Of a stretch of DNA of 46,948 nt, positions 16,782-25,932 are shown piece after piece. The DNA lies in the NCBI GenBank assembly GCA_010692645.1, contig JAAHGS010000044.1, positions 1 through 46,948 on the forward strand, written 5' to 3'. Numbering within the stretch: the first letter of the stretch is position 1; each line of letters opens with the position of its first letter. The position numbers were made by a program, and so were the translations under genes. The notes beneath the pieces were generated by a model that was given only the letters and a program-made list of their open reading frames with translations, had not been told where the DNA came from and searched no databases. The stretch comes from Symploca sp. SIO2E9. GTDB taxonomy: Bacteria > Cyanobacteriota > Cyanobacteriia > Cyanobacteriales > Coleofasciculaceae.

Positions 16782-17996
16782 TCATTTTTGTAGATCAGTA
16801 ACCCGCCAACTTAGCTTCATATTAAGCCAAAAGTTCCAGAGAGTGACAGCAGCGATTGCAATTAGGTTCGCTACATATCGATTGATACCAAATATATTAA
16901 ACAGCAAATTCAGCAGCAAGACATTTAGAATTAACCCACCAAAGCAGATCATATTGAACTTTAACAATCGTTTCAAGCGCTGACGTTTTCCTGGTTGCCG
17001 ACGAGCAATATCACCAAAAGTCCAAAAATCATTCCACAAGAAATTATTGATGATTGCTAACTCTGAGGCAATGATTTTACTGCGAGTTAGTGGTAAACCC
17101 AAAGTAGTGGGATCACTAAGCAAATAAAGAACAATCATATCAATGAAGACGCCGCTGAAACCAACCAGTCCAAACCGGAGCAATCGACCGACTGGCCCTA
17201 GGGAAAAACGTAGTCGGATTAGGTGTCGCAGATAATCTACATACTGTTTTGAGGTTACTTTACTCTCACCTTCTTGGCGCTCTTGAAACACATAGCCTAC
17301 TTCTCCAATCCAAGGTACTCTTCCTCTAGCGAGTACCTCAATCAGAATTTTATAGCCTAAGGGGTTTAATCTTTGACCGATAATACACTTGCGACGCACC
17401 ATAAAATAGCCACTCATCGGATCTGAGACACGACCTATAACTCCTGGTAGTATTATTAAACCTAAAATCTGGGCTCCACGGGATAAAAATCGTCTGACAA
17501 TACTCCAGTCACTAACACCACCGCCATCAACGTGGCGACTGGCTACCGCCATATCCCCCCCTCGTTGAATTTCACCCCAGAGTTTTAGTAATAACTCTGG
17601 AGGATGCTGTAAATCAGCATCAATAACTCCCAAAACTTCTCCCCTCGATGCTTGCCAGCCACGAATTACCGCGCTGGAAAGTCCTCGCTCATTCACTCGT
17701 CGCATTACCTGCAATTGAGGGTATTTTGGCATTAATTCCTGAGCAATTTTCCAGGTGTCATCGGGACTATTGTCGTCTACAATAATCAGCTCGTAGGCCT
17801 GAGGGAGAGCCTCATCTAGTAAACTACTGAGTTGATCAACAATTGTTTGGACATTTGCAGCTTCTTTATAAGTTGGAATGATCAGGGACAACTTAATTGG
17901 AGCCTCATCAAAAGATTTGAATGGTTTCGGTAACTCAGAAATCTGTAAAGTACCAGAGGGAACTGGTAAAAGAGAATTGGATCGAGTCAAATTCAT
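16782..17996 (-). CDS. Polyprenol-phosphate glycosyltransferase (DPM1-like GT2) fused to GtrA
   Basis: A 404-residue protein from ATG 17996. Residues about 35-260 form a GT2 domain of the dolichol-phosphate-mannose synthase type (LSLIIPTYKEAANV, VDDNSPDDTW, DADLQHPPE, DPMSGYF). Residues about 270-400 form a GtrA-like domain with four membrane helices (LLRFGLVGFSGVFIDM to LWNFWLNMKLSWRV). Such fusions load a sugar onto undecaprenyl phosphate and help present it outside. A GT-C enzyme of the GT39 type would then use it, which fits the convergent neighbour. The sugar (mannose, glucose or other) cannot be told. Confidence 0.9.
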   Translation of the reverse strand: MNLTRSNSLLPVPSGTLQISELPKPFKSFDEAPIKLSLIIPTYKEAANVQTIVDQLSSLLDEALPQAYELIIVDDNSPDDTWKIAQELMPKYPQLQVMRRVNERGLSSAVIRGWQASRGEVLGVIDADLQHPPELLLKLWGEIQRGGDMAVASRHVDGGGVSDWSIVRRFLSRGAQILGLIILPGVIGRVSDPMSGYFMVRRKCIIGQRLNPLGYKILIEVLARGRVPWIGEVGYVFQERQEGESKVTSKQYVDYLRHLIRLRFSLGPVGRLLRFGLVGFSGVFIDMIVLYLLSDPTTLGLPLTRSKIIASELAIINNFLWNDFWTFGDIARRQPGKRQRLKRLLKFNMICFGGLILNVLLLNLLFNIFGINRYVANLIAIAAVTLWNFWLNMKLSWRVTDLQK

Positions 17997-18314
17997 TGGT
18001 TACTTGATTTGTTGTTAGAAGAAATAAATTGTTCAGGGTTATTTGGGGAAATTTTTTCATTTTCCCTAACCGCCTCAATTCAATATTGCTCAGAGAAGAA
18101 CAACCTAGTATTCTTTGCATGAGAAAAAATAGAGGAATACTTAATTACTCTTTAAACATATAAAATTCATTGATACTTTCTCCTCTACAAGGGAAGGTCG
18201 AGGGAAGGATGGAAAAAGTTTGAGGTAAAACTTAACTGAGCATTATTGCGACTATTTTAGCCTTTTATACTGCCTTTATGCAATCTTTTATAGCACTTAC
18301 ATTCTACAAAAGAA

Positions 18315-18650
18315 AAGAATGTAGGAGTTACGCACTGTACAAATCAACCATAGTATGTATAGCAGTACGCATTTTTGAGGAGAACCCAAGAGCTAAAAAG
18401 TGGCTCTGGAAGGGGCTTGAGGGTGCTTGTCACCCCCTCAACTGAATAAGTCTACAGAGTGAATCTGGAAGCTACACAGCCTGTAAAATCTGAGTTTCAC
18501 CGCTTGGTTCCCAAAATTACCCAGGGTTTTCCCTAAAAAGTGCAAGGATTTTGAGCCGTCAGATGCTATAACCTTGCACTTGAAAGCGTAAAAAAAGGCT
18601 CAAAACCCAAGTCTTGCATACCTTTTACATTAATTCAGCAAGCCCTAATT
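18315..18650. mobile_element. Probable IS relic with two overlapping hairpins
   Basis: The gap 17997-18653 has no convincing gene. Its right half contains AAGTGCAAGG (18538-18547) pairing with CCTTGCACTT (18572-18581). Interleaved with it, GATTTTGAGCC pairs with GGCTCAAAACC near 18597. The right margin, AATTCAGCAAGCCC, resembles the TTGCTGAAT end of the element at 19669-19804. The left margin, AGGAGTTACGCA, resembles GGACTTACGCA near 12261. It therefore looks like the remains of an insertion sequence. Boundaries are approximate and no transposase could be read. Confidence 0.35.
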
Positions 18651-18653
18651 AGT

Positions 18654-19616
18654 TTACCAATGAAAGAAGAAAAAACTTCTTTTTTTCATTTGAGCCACTG
18701 GAGTCTTAGGAGTGTTGAAAATATAATCAAACTGCTTGAGAATATTTTGGGGGTCTATAAATTGATTTATTTGATTATCAACAAAATAAGGCTGTTTCAA
18801 GTATTCAAGGTATAAATCATCATTTTGGTCAATTTCAATGATTTTCTCTATTAATTCATCTTCATTTTTAAACTCAGAATAATTGAGAAAACTTTTAGTA
18901 TTAAAATCTCTATTTACCAGAGGATTACCCCAGTATATAGGAATGCTATTTGCAAGCATAGGTTGTATAAGCTTTTCTGTGGTGTAACCTGGATAAGCAA
19001 AATTTTCAAAAGCAATTGTCAATTTGTATTGCTTGAGAAATTCCAACTTATCTTTAACACGATAACCGAGATTATTTAACCACTTGCCACCAGAGTCTAC
19101 TCGCTTGTATTTTGAGAGTTTTTTAAAGAATCTATTTCTCTTTCTACCATGCATATTGGAATAGACAAAGTTGCAGAACTTCGTCTTTTCTTTCTTAATT
19201 TTTTCAGGATCGAAATCTTCATTTTTAACTAACGGATGTACATCATTCACCTTAACAAAAGGTAATTTACAGTTTGGGTCGTATATTCCATAGGAAGGTA
19301 ATCTATATTGATTAACATGGGCATTATAATCAAATGTGAAGGCATAGTCACATTCTTTAAAGTTTGGTCTAACATTTTCTAAAGTGTAGAAAATTCTAAT
19401 GCAATCGTATTTTCTAAATTCCTCTGCCGCGCTTTTTCTAGCACCGTTTCTCCACCGCAGATATCCATCCTTGTTATAACAAGAATATATTAAGAAATCA
19501 GGATCGTCAGAAATTTCTATGTCGTAATAAGTCCCTAAAAACTTTATAAAGAAATTATCTGTCGGATCAAATGAGCGCCAAAAATCGGTTAGTTTAAGCT
19601 TGATTTTTTGTTTCAT
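18654..19616 (-). CDS. GT10-family fucosyltransferase-like protein
   Basis: A 320-residue protein from ATG 19616. The C-terminal half carries the GT10 signature: FENFAYPGYTTEKL at residues 203-216, then IPIYWGNP at 225-232. This is the GDP-fucose-binding part of alpha-1,3/1,4-fucosyltransferases. The N-terminal half is the divergent acceptor side. There is no signal peptide, so it acts in the cytoplasm, adding fucose or a related 6-deoxy sugar to a lipid-linked or growing glycan. It is AT-richer than the neighbours and sits between two repeat elements, which may mark a replaceable part of the locus. Confidence 0.85.
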   Translation of the reverse strand: MKQKIKLKLTDFWRSFDPTDNFFIKFLGTYYDIEISDDPDFLIYSCYNKDGYLRWRNGARKSAAEEFRKYDCIRIFYTLENVRPNFKECDYAFTFDYNAHVNQYRLPSYGIYDPNCKLPFVKVNDVHPLVKNEDFDPEKIKKEKTKFCNFVYSNMHGRKRNRFFKKLSKYKRVDSGGKWLNNLGYRVKDKLEFLKQYKLTIAFENFAYPGYTTEKLIQPMLANSIPIYWGNPLVNRDFNTKSFLNYSEFKNEDELIEKIIEIDQNDDLYLEYLKQPYFVDNQINQFIDPQNILKQFDYIFNTPKTPVAQMKKRSFFFFHW

Positions 19617-19668
19617 GCTACCTCTCTATAAGTAGAAGTTACCAGCCAAATTTATACATCAACAGAAA

Positions 19669-19804
19669 ATTTTATGGCATTGCTGAATTGGAGTATGAAT
19701 TTGCCTTTGTTAGATATAACTAAATAAAGATTCTTTAGGTTTTTGCGTCTTGGCGTCTTGGCGCGAAACTCATTCATACCTTTATTCAGCAACGCCGATT
19801 TTAT
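19669..19804. mobile_element. MITE with ATTTTAT target duplication, inserted at a stop codon
   Basis: The ends are GGCATTGCTGAAT...GTATGAAT (left, from 19676) and ATTCATAC...ATTCAGCAACGCCG (right, to 19797). They are flanked by the 7-base direct repeat ATTTTAT at 19669-19675 and 19798-19804. The centre contains a repeated TTGGCGTC. The right target duplication touches the first base of the stop codon of the sulfotransferase gene. The TTGCTGAAT end is shared with the relic margin near 18640. Confidence 0.65.
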
Positions 19805-20583
19805 TAATCCAGATATCCTAGAGAATTAAGAGTATCAAAAAATCTATTTGTCAAGAATTTCTGTTGTTTTACTGTCAGTTTTTGTTTCCAACCACCACTT
19901 TTACCTTCCCTTAAAAAAGCTTCGTGTTTCTTCTGATTATTTGACTTAAATTTCTCTTTTATTGTTCCAAAACTTTGATTTTTTATAGCTTCTCTCATCT
20001 GTTGTCCACTTCTGTTAATTCCAATATGGGACAAAATTTTCTGGCATTCTACTTCAGGATTTGCTAGTAAGTCCTCATATTTGATAACTAATACTCCATT
20101 GGTTAAATATGGAATAATATGTTCGTCCCAAGGTATTTGACACCATGGTACTGAACTGTCACCCTTATCTAAAGTACGAATCATTTTTCTGATTTTTCCC
20201 TTTTCAGATATAAACGTTTGCCTATAATACAAATCACCTAAAATAGGTGATTTACAAATAACTTTGTTAACTAAGTTAGTAGGATAAAATTCAAAAAAAT
20301 TAGCGCCTGAAACTGCAACATCGTGAACATTCCTGACTACATAAATTAAATTATTATGCTGTATTTTTTGGCAAATTTTATCAAAAGATTGATGCCCTTT
20401 GAATACTACATAGTTTGATTGACGAGTACTCCCTTCAATTGATATTTCCGGATTATTAGGCTGTTCAAAAAATCCCTTAACAGGACAGTTAATTAATTCG
20501 GCGACTAGTCTAGTTAACCAAGTGTTTCCACTCTTAGGATATCCAACAACTAAGACTTCTTGAGTAGCTGATGTTATAACCAT
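19804..20583 (-). CDS. PAPS-dependent sulfotransferase
   Basis: A 259-residue protein from ATG 20583. The 5'-phosphosulfate loop YPKSGNTW is at residues 15-22, the 3'-phosphate-binding segment RNVHDVAVSGANFF at 84-97, and REGKSGGWK lies near the C-terminus as the second PAPS contact. This is the cytosolic sulfotransferase fold (PF00685 type). In a glycan locus the likely substrate is a sugar hydroxyl, giving a sulfated polysaccharide or glycolipid. It lies upstream of the fucosyltransferase in the same direction, separated from it by a MITE. Confidence 0.9.
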   Translation of the reverse strand: MVITSATQEVLVVGYPKSGNTWLTRLVAELINCPVKGFFEQPNNPEISIEGSTRQSNYVVFKGHQSFDKICQKIQHNNLIYVVRNVHDVAVSGANFFEFYPTNLVNKVICKSPILGDLYYRQTFISEKGKIRKMIRTLDKGDSSVPWCQIPWDEHIIPYLTNGVLVIKYEDLLANPEVECQKILSHIGINRSGQQMREAIKNQSFGTIKEKFKSNNQKKHEAFLREGKSGGWKQKLTVKQQKFLTNRFFDTLNSLGYLD

Positions 20584-20631
20584 AATGCTTTACCCTGTAA
20601 CTGATTGTTTAGAACATCAAATTTAATGTTT

Positions 20632-20751
20632 ATACCAAATCGGGATTAACTACCCCTTTTTTGGTGAAGACAAGACGGAGGGCTCCAGAATCCAAGGCAG
20701 AAGGAAAAAATACTTAAGCTGAAAAGGGAGTTATCAAGATGGATTTGGTAT
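20632..20751. mobile_element. MITE-like repeat with ATACCAAATC ends
   Basis: The left end ATACCAAATC...TAACTACCCCTTTT and the right end AAAAGGGAGTTA...GATTTGGTAT are inverted repeats of about 28 bases with mismatches. It is 120 bases long with no ORF and lies 48 bases upstream of the sulfotransferase start codon, so it may carry or disturb the promoter. Confidence 0.6.
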
Positions 20752-21098
20752 TAGAACTCTCCGAAAATACCCAATACCTCTCTACAAATGGCTTATAAAA
20801 TTTTATCCTGGTAGTGGTCCAAATCCAATTGCCAATTTCAATAGAGAGCAAGTTTCTAGATAAAAACAATTACTTGAACTAATTATTGTTAACAACTAGG
20901 TCTTTTGAATATGCTCAAATATAGAACTCATGTCGGTTTCGTAAAAGACACTCTTAAATATTATTTAAGCACACAATAAATATTTTTCAACAAAAAATAT
21001 TTATTTTTCTGAAAAGTTTATTATATCGTTGAGTATACAGTGAATAGGGAACAGTTATTAAAGACGCGGGGACAGGTCGAAACGGAGACGCACCAGAC

Positions 21099-21130
21099 AA
21101 ATTGGATGGGGATTTGACCCCAACCAATTT
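21099..21130. repeat. Hairpin, 12 pairs with one internal A-A mismatch
   Basis: AAATTGG-A-TGGGG (21099-21111) pairs with CCCCA-A-CCAATTT (21118-21130) across a 6-base loop. The stretch 20752-21315 holds no gene: it is AT-rich with only this hairpin and the next one. Confidence 0.5.
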
Positions 21131-21231
21131 TAGGCACCGTATAGACGGTTGGGTATTTGACCCATATTAATTTCTATAAAGATGAAGTATATCTCACTAA
21201 TTTGTTAATTTCTATATCAATCGCTACTTAT

Positions 21232-21294
21232 GGTGAAGCATTCAGGAAGTAATATCTGACAATTTCTAGATATTTTTTGCTTGAATACTTCACC
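21232..21294. repeat. Long inverted repeat with nested inner stem
   Basis: GGTGAAGCATTCA (from 21232) pairs with TTGAATACTTCACC (to 21294), and inside it AATATCT pairs with AGATATT. It could fold as one long cruciform. It lies downstream of the AlkP-type gene ending at 21418. Confidence 0.45.
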
Positions 21295-21315
21295 AAATCT
21301 TGAGCGATTCAATGC

Positions 21316-21414
21316 TATAGCGCTGCCAGTTATAGCAGGAGGCAGGAGGAAAAGCAAAGTTCTATCTTGGTTTGAGACTCTTTTAATGTCTTAACCGCCT
21401 TGGCGATTGCTATA
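21316..21414. mobile_element. MITE-like repeat, family A copy 2
   Basis: The right end, read in reverse, is TATAGCAATCGCCA...GTTAAGACAT, matching the family A end TATAGC(A/C)(G/A)TCGCCA...TTAGGACA. The left end begins TATAGCGCTGCCA and is more eroded. The core carries GGAGGCAGGAGG instead of the heptamer array. It ends 3 bases from the stop codon of the AlkP gene. Confidence 0.55.
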
Positions 21415-21417
21415 CTA

Positions 21418-23070
21418 TCAACTCACTGGAACTGATGCTTTCACCAATGGTTTGCCATCCATATATTCTGGAATCGGAGCCCCCATTAATTCCAGTAGAG
21501 TAGGAGTCAAGTCAACACTATGACTGTCGGGTAAACTAGAACCAGGTTCAATACCAGGACCAAACACATTCAAAAATCCCCTAGCGCGGTGGCTGCCAGT
21601 GCGTCGGTAAGGAACTGGACCCATACGCCCTAAGTCTGGGTGTTCAATAACATCAGCTGGTTGGTCTTTCCAGATTACTACCAAATCAGCATCTGGTAGC
21701 TTAGGATCTCTGTCATCTGCAGACTCCCGTGTCTTCACCACTTTCTTCACTACAGTCTCTCCTGTGCGGGGATTCTTGAGCTGGTAGAGTTTTTCTGTGA
21801 GTTCTTCACACAGGGCATTGTATTCCGATGGTTTAACAATACCTTGTGGCTCTCTTCCTTGGAGATTGATGCGGATATAACCTTCCGAAAAGCTAGGCAG
21901 GGCAAAAGCTTTCATTTGAGCCCAGTGTTGTTGATACCACATTACTGGCAGCCAAACTAAATCACCTTTGGGTCTGCTTACACAAGATAATAGTGGAGGT
22001 TGTGAACCTTTATTGAGCTTACGCCAAACTCGATCTAGCTGACTATTGAATTCATCAGAAGCCCAGCGTCTGAGCCAGCGCTTAATGGGATTGGGGTGAT
22101 AGACTCTGCGCCAAATTTCCTCCTGCCAATTGAGTCGCTGGGGAGAAGTTACTGGTGGAGGCACTGGTGTCCCTGGTTTACCAGCAGGCAGCAGGGATTT
22201 TCCTGGGAAGCTGAAGCGGTAGAGAAGTTCAGCCAAAAGCAACATACTTGGGACATCAGTAGTATTGTTGTCACTACCATGGGCAGCAAACACTACCACA
22301 TAGGTATCTTCCGGTACTCCCTCGATAATTTCTCCTATAGCTTGATCAACCTTTTCAAAAACTTCCAGCATGGAATTCCCTGCTCCTTGCTTATAGGGAT
22401 AAAGGGGATTATCCGGTTGACTCAAGAACCAGAAGTCGTGCCCTGCTGAGTGAGTCTCTCCAAACACTGTCAAAAATAGACCCCACTTTTCCTGCTGTAG
22501 CATGTCTCGACAGATGCTTACACGCCTCTCAATACCAGTCTCCAAGGCTTGCTTGAGGTGTTGTAAATAGGCTTTATCCCACCAATCTCCATGATCTTTA
22601 TGGAGGGCAGGATGTTTCCCGTATTTCTTGTGTATATCTTTGAGGAGTGAGGCTGGTAGGGAATGGGAAGGCGTTTGGGGAGAATGAGCCCCCCAAGCCA
22701 AAACCTGTAAGCCATTAACATCTTCTGATAGCTTCGACTGGGGCATATCAAAGACAGCTACCCGGTAGTCGTCTCCCAACGCATAAAAGGGAGGATACTC
22801 ATTAAAGTCGTAGGCTTCAATTTTTTCAGCTTGATAAGCGCCTTCGCAAAACTTAATCGGTGCCCAATACCCAGTTTTGTGGGGCAAGCATCCGGTTAAA
22901 AAGGTCGTCCAAGGAGTCTCAGCTTTATAGTATTCAAGATTACTCAGACGCCCATATGCTCCCATTTCTCGCAAGCGCTTGAGATTTTTTAGGTGTCCTT
23001 GAGATATCCAGCTATCGAGCAAAATAGGATCTGCGGCGTCTAATCCAATCGCAATAACGGAGTGTTTCAT
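21418..23070 (-). CDS. AlkP-superfamily phosphodiesterase/pyrophosphatase-like enzyme, paralog 2
   Basis: The start at ATG 23070 is chosen because the paralog at 27879-29546 begins at the equivalent position; an in-frame ATG at 23103 would add eleven residues. The metal and nucleophile set of the superfamily is present: GLDAADP near the N-terminus, PWTTFLTG (nucleophile Thr), GETHSAGHDFW, FAAHGSDNN, and SHSVDLTPTLLELMG near the end. The fold is that of type I phosphodiesterases/nucleotide pyrophosphatases. There is no signal peptide, so it is probably cytoplasmic. Its place between glycosyltransferases suggests work on a sugar- or lipid-linked phosphate ester, but the substrate is unknown. 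Confidence 0.82.
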   Translation of the reverse strand: MKHSVIAIGLDAADPILLDSWISQGHLKNLKRLREMGAYGRLSNLEYYKAETPWTTFLTGCLPHKTGYWAPIKFCEGAYQAEKIEAYDFNEYPPFYALGDDYRVAVFDMPQSKLSEDVNGLQVLAWGAHSPQTPSHSLPASLLKDIHKKYGKHPALHKDHGDWWDKAYLQHLKQALETGIERRVSICRDMLQQEKWGLFLTVFGETHSAGHDFWFLSQPDNPLYPYKQGAGNSMLEVFEKVDQAIGEIIEGVPEDTYVVVFAAHGSDNNTTDVPSMLLLAELLYRFSFPGKSLLPAGKPGTPVPPPVTSPQRLNWQEEIWRRVYHPNPIKRWLRRWASDEFNSQLDRVWRKLNKGSQPPLLSCVSRPKGDLVWLPVMWYQQHWAQMKAFALPSFSEGYIRINLQGREPQGIVKPSEYNALCEELTEKLYQLKNPRTGETVVKKVVKTRESADDRDPKLPDADLVVIWKDQPADVIEHPDLGRMGPVPYRRTGSHRARGFLNVFGPGIEPGSSLPDSHSVDLTPTLLELMGAPIPEYMDGKPLVKASVPVS

Positions 23071-23111
23071 GGCTGTTGTCTGTGTGTTAGCAATAAGGGA
23101 CATCGACTTAA

Positions 23112-23167
23112 GATAGAGGGGGAGAGGGGGAGATGGGGAGATGGGGAGATGGGGGGATGGGGAGATG
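23112..23167. repeat. G-rich octamer array (GGGGAGAT)n
   Basis: Units of GGGGAGAT and variants run just before the AlkP paralog 2 start, with the G-rich strand on plus, so the minus-strand transcript would be C-rich. This orientation is opposite to the arrays found after stop codons elsewhere in the window. The rest of the gap to 23339 shows nothing else clear. Confidence 0.85.
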
Positions 23168-23339
23168 ATGGATTATTAACTATTCGTCTCCTAAACTCTT
23201 AACCTATACTGCCCATAATGGCTACAGGTTTTGATAGTTTGATCGTTATCTTAGGTGAAGAATCAGGAAAAAAAAACAAGTGTCTTGTAAAGTTTTAGAT
23301 AAGCTTTCTAGGTGCTGCCTATTAAGCGGTACAGAATTC

Positions 23340-24371
23340 TTATTTAGTATATTCTGTAGCTTGTTTTAGGCTGGAGTTTGGCAACTGATTGCTCAGTTCT
23401 CTGGAGAGCGAATGGCGAAACCATACTTGGAAAAAATAACCCCTACACCGAGCTAGCCAAGCCTGCGCTGCCACCTTAATTTTGCCCTCAGAGGACAGTA
23501 AGGCTAAGAGTTTCTGGCGATTGAGAAATTTCCAGAAACTATCCCACCACTGTCGTTTTAGGGATTTTCCTACCATCTGGTCAACTACAGCTTCTGAGCG
23601 CCCTTGCCAGTAACTGCGGCGAATTACCCAGTCGGAAGTAGTGCGTTCTTTGGGTATAAAATGTTTAACTGAAGCTTGAGGATTGTAGTAAAATCGACCC
23701 CCTTGTTTGGTCAGAGTTTTATTGAGTAGATACTCTTCGCACGATAGTAAATTTCCACCCTTGCGCCCTAGATTCTCATTGAAACCCCCTACTTGACAGA
23801 GGGCATCTCGCTGGTAGCTCATATTCGCTCCAAAGGGAAATTTGGGGAATTTCAACCAGTGGGGTTGATTGCCACAATCTAGGATACTGAATAGGAAACT
23901 CATCTCCTCCTGCATCCACTCCGGCTTTCCAGATTCCCACAAAGGATAGATTGGACCTCCTACACCAATTGGCACTGGTTTGAGAGTTTGGAAAGTCTTG
24001 AGAAGCTCTTCAATCCAGACATCACAGGGTATAGCATCATCATCCAAAAAGGAAATGTATTCACCGCGTGCCTGCTCTATTGCCCTATTGCGAGCTTTGG
24101 AGAGGCCTTGGACGGGTTCGTATATGTAGCGCAGATTAGCTAGACTTTCTTGATAGGGAGTGCATGCTTGTTTTGTATTGTCTGTGGAAGCGTTGTCGAT
24201 TACTAGTATTTCAAAGCATTGAGTTGGTAAAGACTGCTGGCAAAGAGCATCTAGAGCCAAGACCAAACGGTCTGCACGGTTGTAAGTGCAGATGGCAACT
24301 GAGATTAGGGGATGAGAGTTACTTTCTCGATCATTTTCAGGTTTAGTAACAGTTATATTTAAGTCGTTCAT
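23340..24371 (-). CDS. GT2 family glycosyltransferase
   Basis: A 343-residue protein from ATG 24371. The GT-A fold begins after about 22 residues (PLISVAICTYNRADRL). The acidic metal-binding motif is FLDDDAIP, and VIDNASTDNT and GLSKARNRAIEQARG are typical of family 2. GVGGP and CEEYLLNKTL follow, the latter containing the catalytic Glu-type motif. There is no strong membrane anchor. It is a cytoplasmic transferase of the polysaccharide locus; donor and acceptor are unknown. It lies between the GT4 gene and the AlkP paralog 2. Confidence 0.88.
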   Translation of the reverse strand: MNDLNITVTKPENDRESNSHPLISVAICTYNRADRLVLALDALCQQSLPTQCFEILVIDNASTDNTKQACTPYQESLANLRYIYEPVQGLSKARNRAIEQARGEYISFLDDDAIPCDVWIEELLKTFQTLKPVPIGVGGPIYPLWESGKPEWMQEEMSFLFSILDCGNQPHWLKFPKFPFGANMSYQRDALCQVGGFNENLGRKGGNLLSCEEYLLNKTLTKQGGRFYYNPQASVKHFIPKERTTSDWVIRRSYWQGRSEAVVDQMVGKSLKRQWWDSFWKFLNRQKLLALLSSEGKIKVAAQAWLARCRGYFFQVWFRHSLSRELSNQLPNSSLKQATEYTK

Positions 24372-24587
24372 TGTTAATTTTCAGTGCCGTCAATACAGAT
24401 TGTAATTAGCAATAATGCCATCCCTACCTACTACTTTAGCCTGAGTCCAGAAACAAATTCTGAGCATGATAGTTAAGAAAAGATGAGATCTTTAAGGTAG
24501 TGAGTTTACTTTTAACAAGTGAGCGATCGCTACCTTTAGTTTCTAGTAGGAACTTTATTGCCCTCCGAATGGTAATTTTTACTCTTC

Positions 24588-25874
24588 TTACTTACAGGTG
24601 GAATTATCTCTGATTATTTGCTTGTACATTTCGGCAATATCTTTCCAAGTTAAAACAATTCCTTGAGCTCTTAAAGTAGAGTTATTCAAGTTTTTAATCA
24701 GTAAATTTTCTGCTTCTAAAATCTCTTGGATACTAGGTATTGCTTGGAAAAATTTTCTGTAACTTTCTACTTCATTTTCAACCAAGAAACCATATTCACC
24801 ATGATTTAGTAAATACTCCATTCGTTCACAGGGAATAGTTAGTACTGGACGACCACAGGCTAGATATTCACATACTTTGAGACTGGCACTTGTGAATTTA
24901 CCTTCTGGGAACAGAGCTTTATTATAGGGAGCAAGACAAAGATTTGCTGCTCCCACATATAAGGCAGCTTCTTGCTGCGTGAGTCTACCTTTAAAAATAA
25001 CTGATGCGTCAAATTTAGTAGCAATATTTTCTAGTTCTTTGCGCTTGTTCCCATCACCAATTACATACAAGACCACATCTTTAGGTTTCTCGCGACCCAA
25101 GGCCTCAATAATTGGTCCTGGCTCTTGAATGAAGCGATTTAAGGAACCTACATAGGTGAGAACAAGACTATCTTGACTAATTCCTAACTGTTGGCGACAA
25201 GCATGGCGATCGCGGGGAAAGAAAATCTGAGGATCAATGCCATTTGGTATCGAATAGATGGGCTTGTTGTAGCTGGCATATTTTTTTTCAATCAGAAAGG
25301 ATTTCATCTGCTCAGTTTCGACAACAATGCCACTGGCATTCCTAATCCATTGCCTCCTTACTTGAGGAAGTAGTTGTGTAAATAGAGAAGTTGAGGCTTG
25401 CTTAACAGGATGACTTCGCCAGTCAATTTTAGCCTGTCTCGTGGTATAAAATTCAGCTTCAACTACAAAGACTGCTGGCACTCCATAGCGTCTAAAAGTA
25501 TTAGATAAAGAACCCACTAATGACCATTGCCTTTCTATGACTAAATCAAAGTCTTTGGCGTGAGCTTTGGGGAATTGATCTAAAATTTTTAGATATTTCC
25601 AAGCGCTAAAAAAGCCAGTGGGGCTAAAGTTAGCAGTACTTTGTTTTTTTTCTGCCTCTGAAAGTTGACTTTGGTCGAGGATAGTCAGGTAGTCGCACTC
25701 AAGTTGCGGTTTTCCCAAAGCCTTCCTTAGAACCAAGGTTACCTCAAAATCTTCTGCCAGGTAAGGAAGTAAGGGCAGTGTATTAGCAAACAGAAGAGGG
25801 GCATGGGGGACATAATCAGTTCCCGGTAGTGCCATGCAGATTCGGGGCTTTTGGGAATTAGTTTTGATCATCAT
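24588..25874 (-). CDS. GT4 family glycosyltransferase
   Basis: A 428-residue protein; ATG at 25874 or the adjacent ATG at 25871. It has a two-domain GT-B fold. The C-terminal part shows LTYVGSLNRF, VLYVIGDGNKRKELE, KGRLTQQEAALYVGAANLCLAPY, and the late motif FTSASLKVCEYLACGRPVLT, in which a Glu-containing segment binds the nucleotide sugar. This fits family 4 retaining transferases. IPNGIDPQIFFP is another family mark. It is only 58 bases downstream of the acetyltransferase gene and probably in one transcript with it. Sugar specificity is unknown. Confidence 0.9.
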   Translation of the reverse strand: MMIKTNSQKPRICMALPGTDYVPHAPLLFANTLPLLPYLAEDFEVTLVLRKALGKPQLECDYLTILDQSQLSEAEKKQSTANFSPTGFFSAWKYLKILDQFPKAHAKDFDLVIERQWSLVGSLSNTFRRYGVPAVFVVEAEFYTTRQAKIDWRSHPVKQASTSLFTQLLPQVRRQWIRNASGIVVETEQMKSFLIEKKYASYNKPIYSIPNGIDPQIFFPRDRHACRQQLGISQDSLVLTYVGSLNRFIQEPGPIIEALGREKPKDVVLYVIGDGNKRKELENIATKFDASVIFKGRLTQQEAALYVGAANLCLAPYNKALFPEGKFTSASLKVCEYLACGRPVLTIPCERMEYLLNHGEYGFLVENEVESYRKFFQAIPSIQEILEAENLLIKNLNNSTLRAQGIVLTWKDIAEMYKQIIRDNSTCK

Positions 25875-25932
25875 CTATAATAGAGAGTGTAAAGCTGGGA
25901 GTGACTATAATTCCTACCTGCCAAGAGGCTGT

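Noticed and set aside
17935-18120. 61-residue minus-strand frame
   Set aside because: It overlaps the start of the GT2-GtrA gene in another frame and has no protein-like features.
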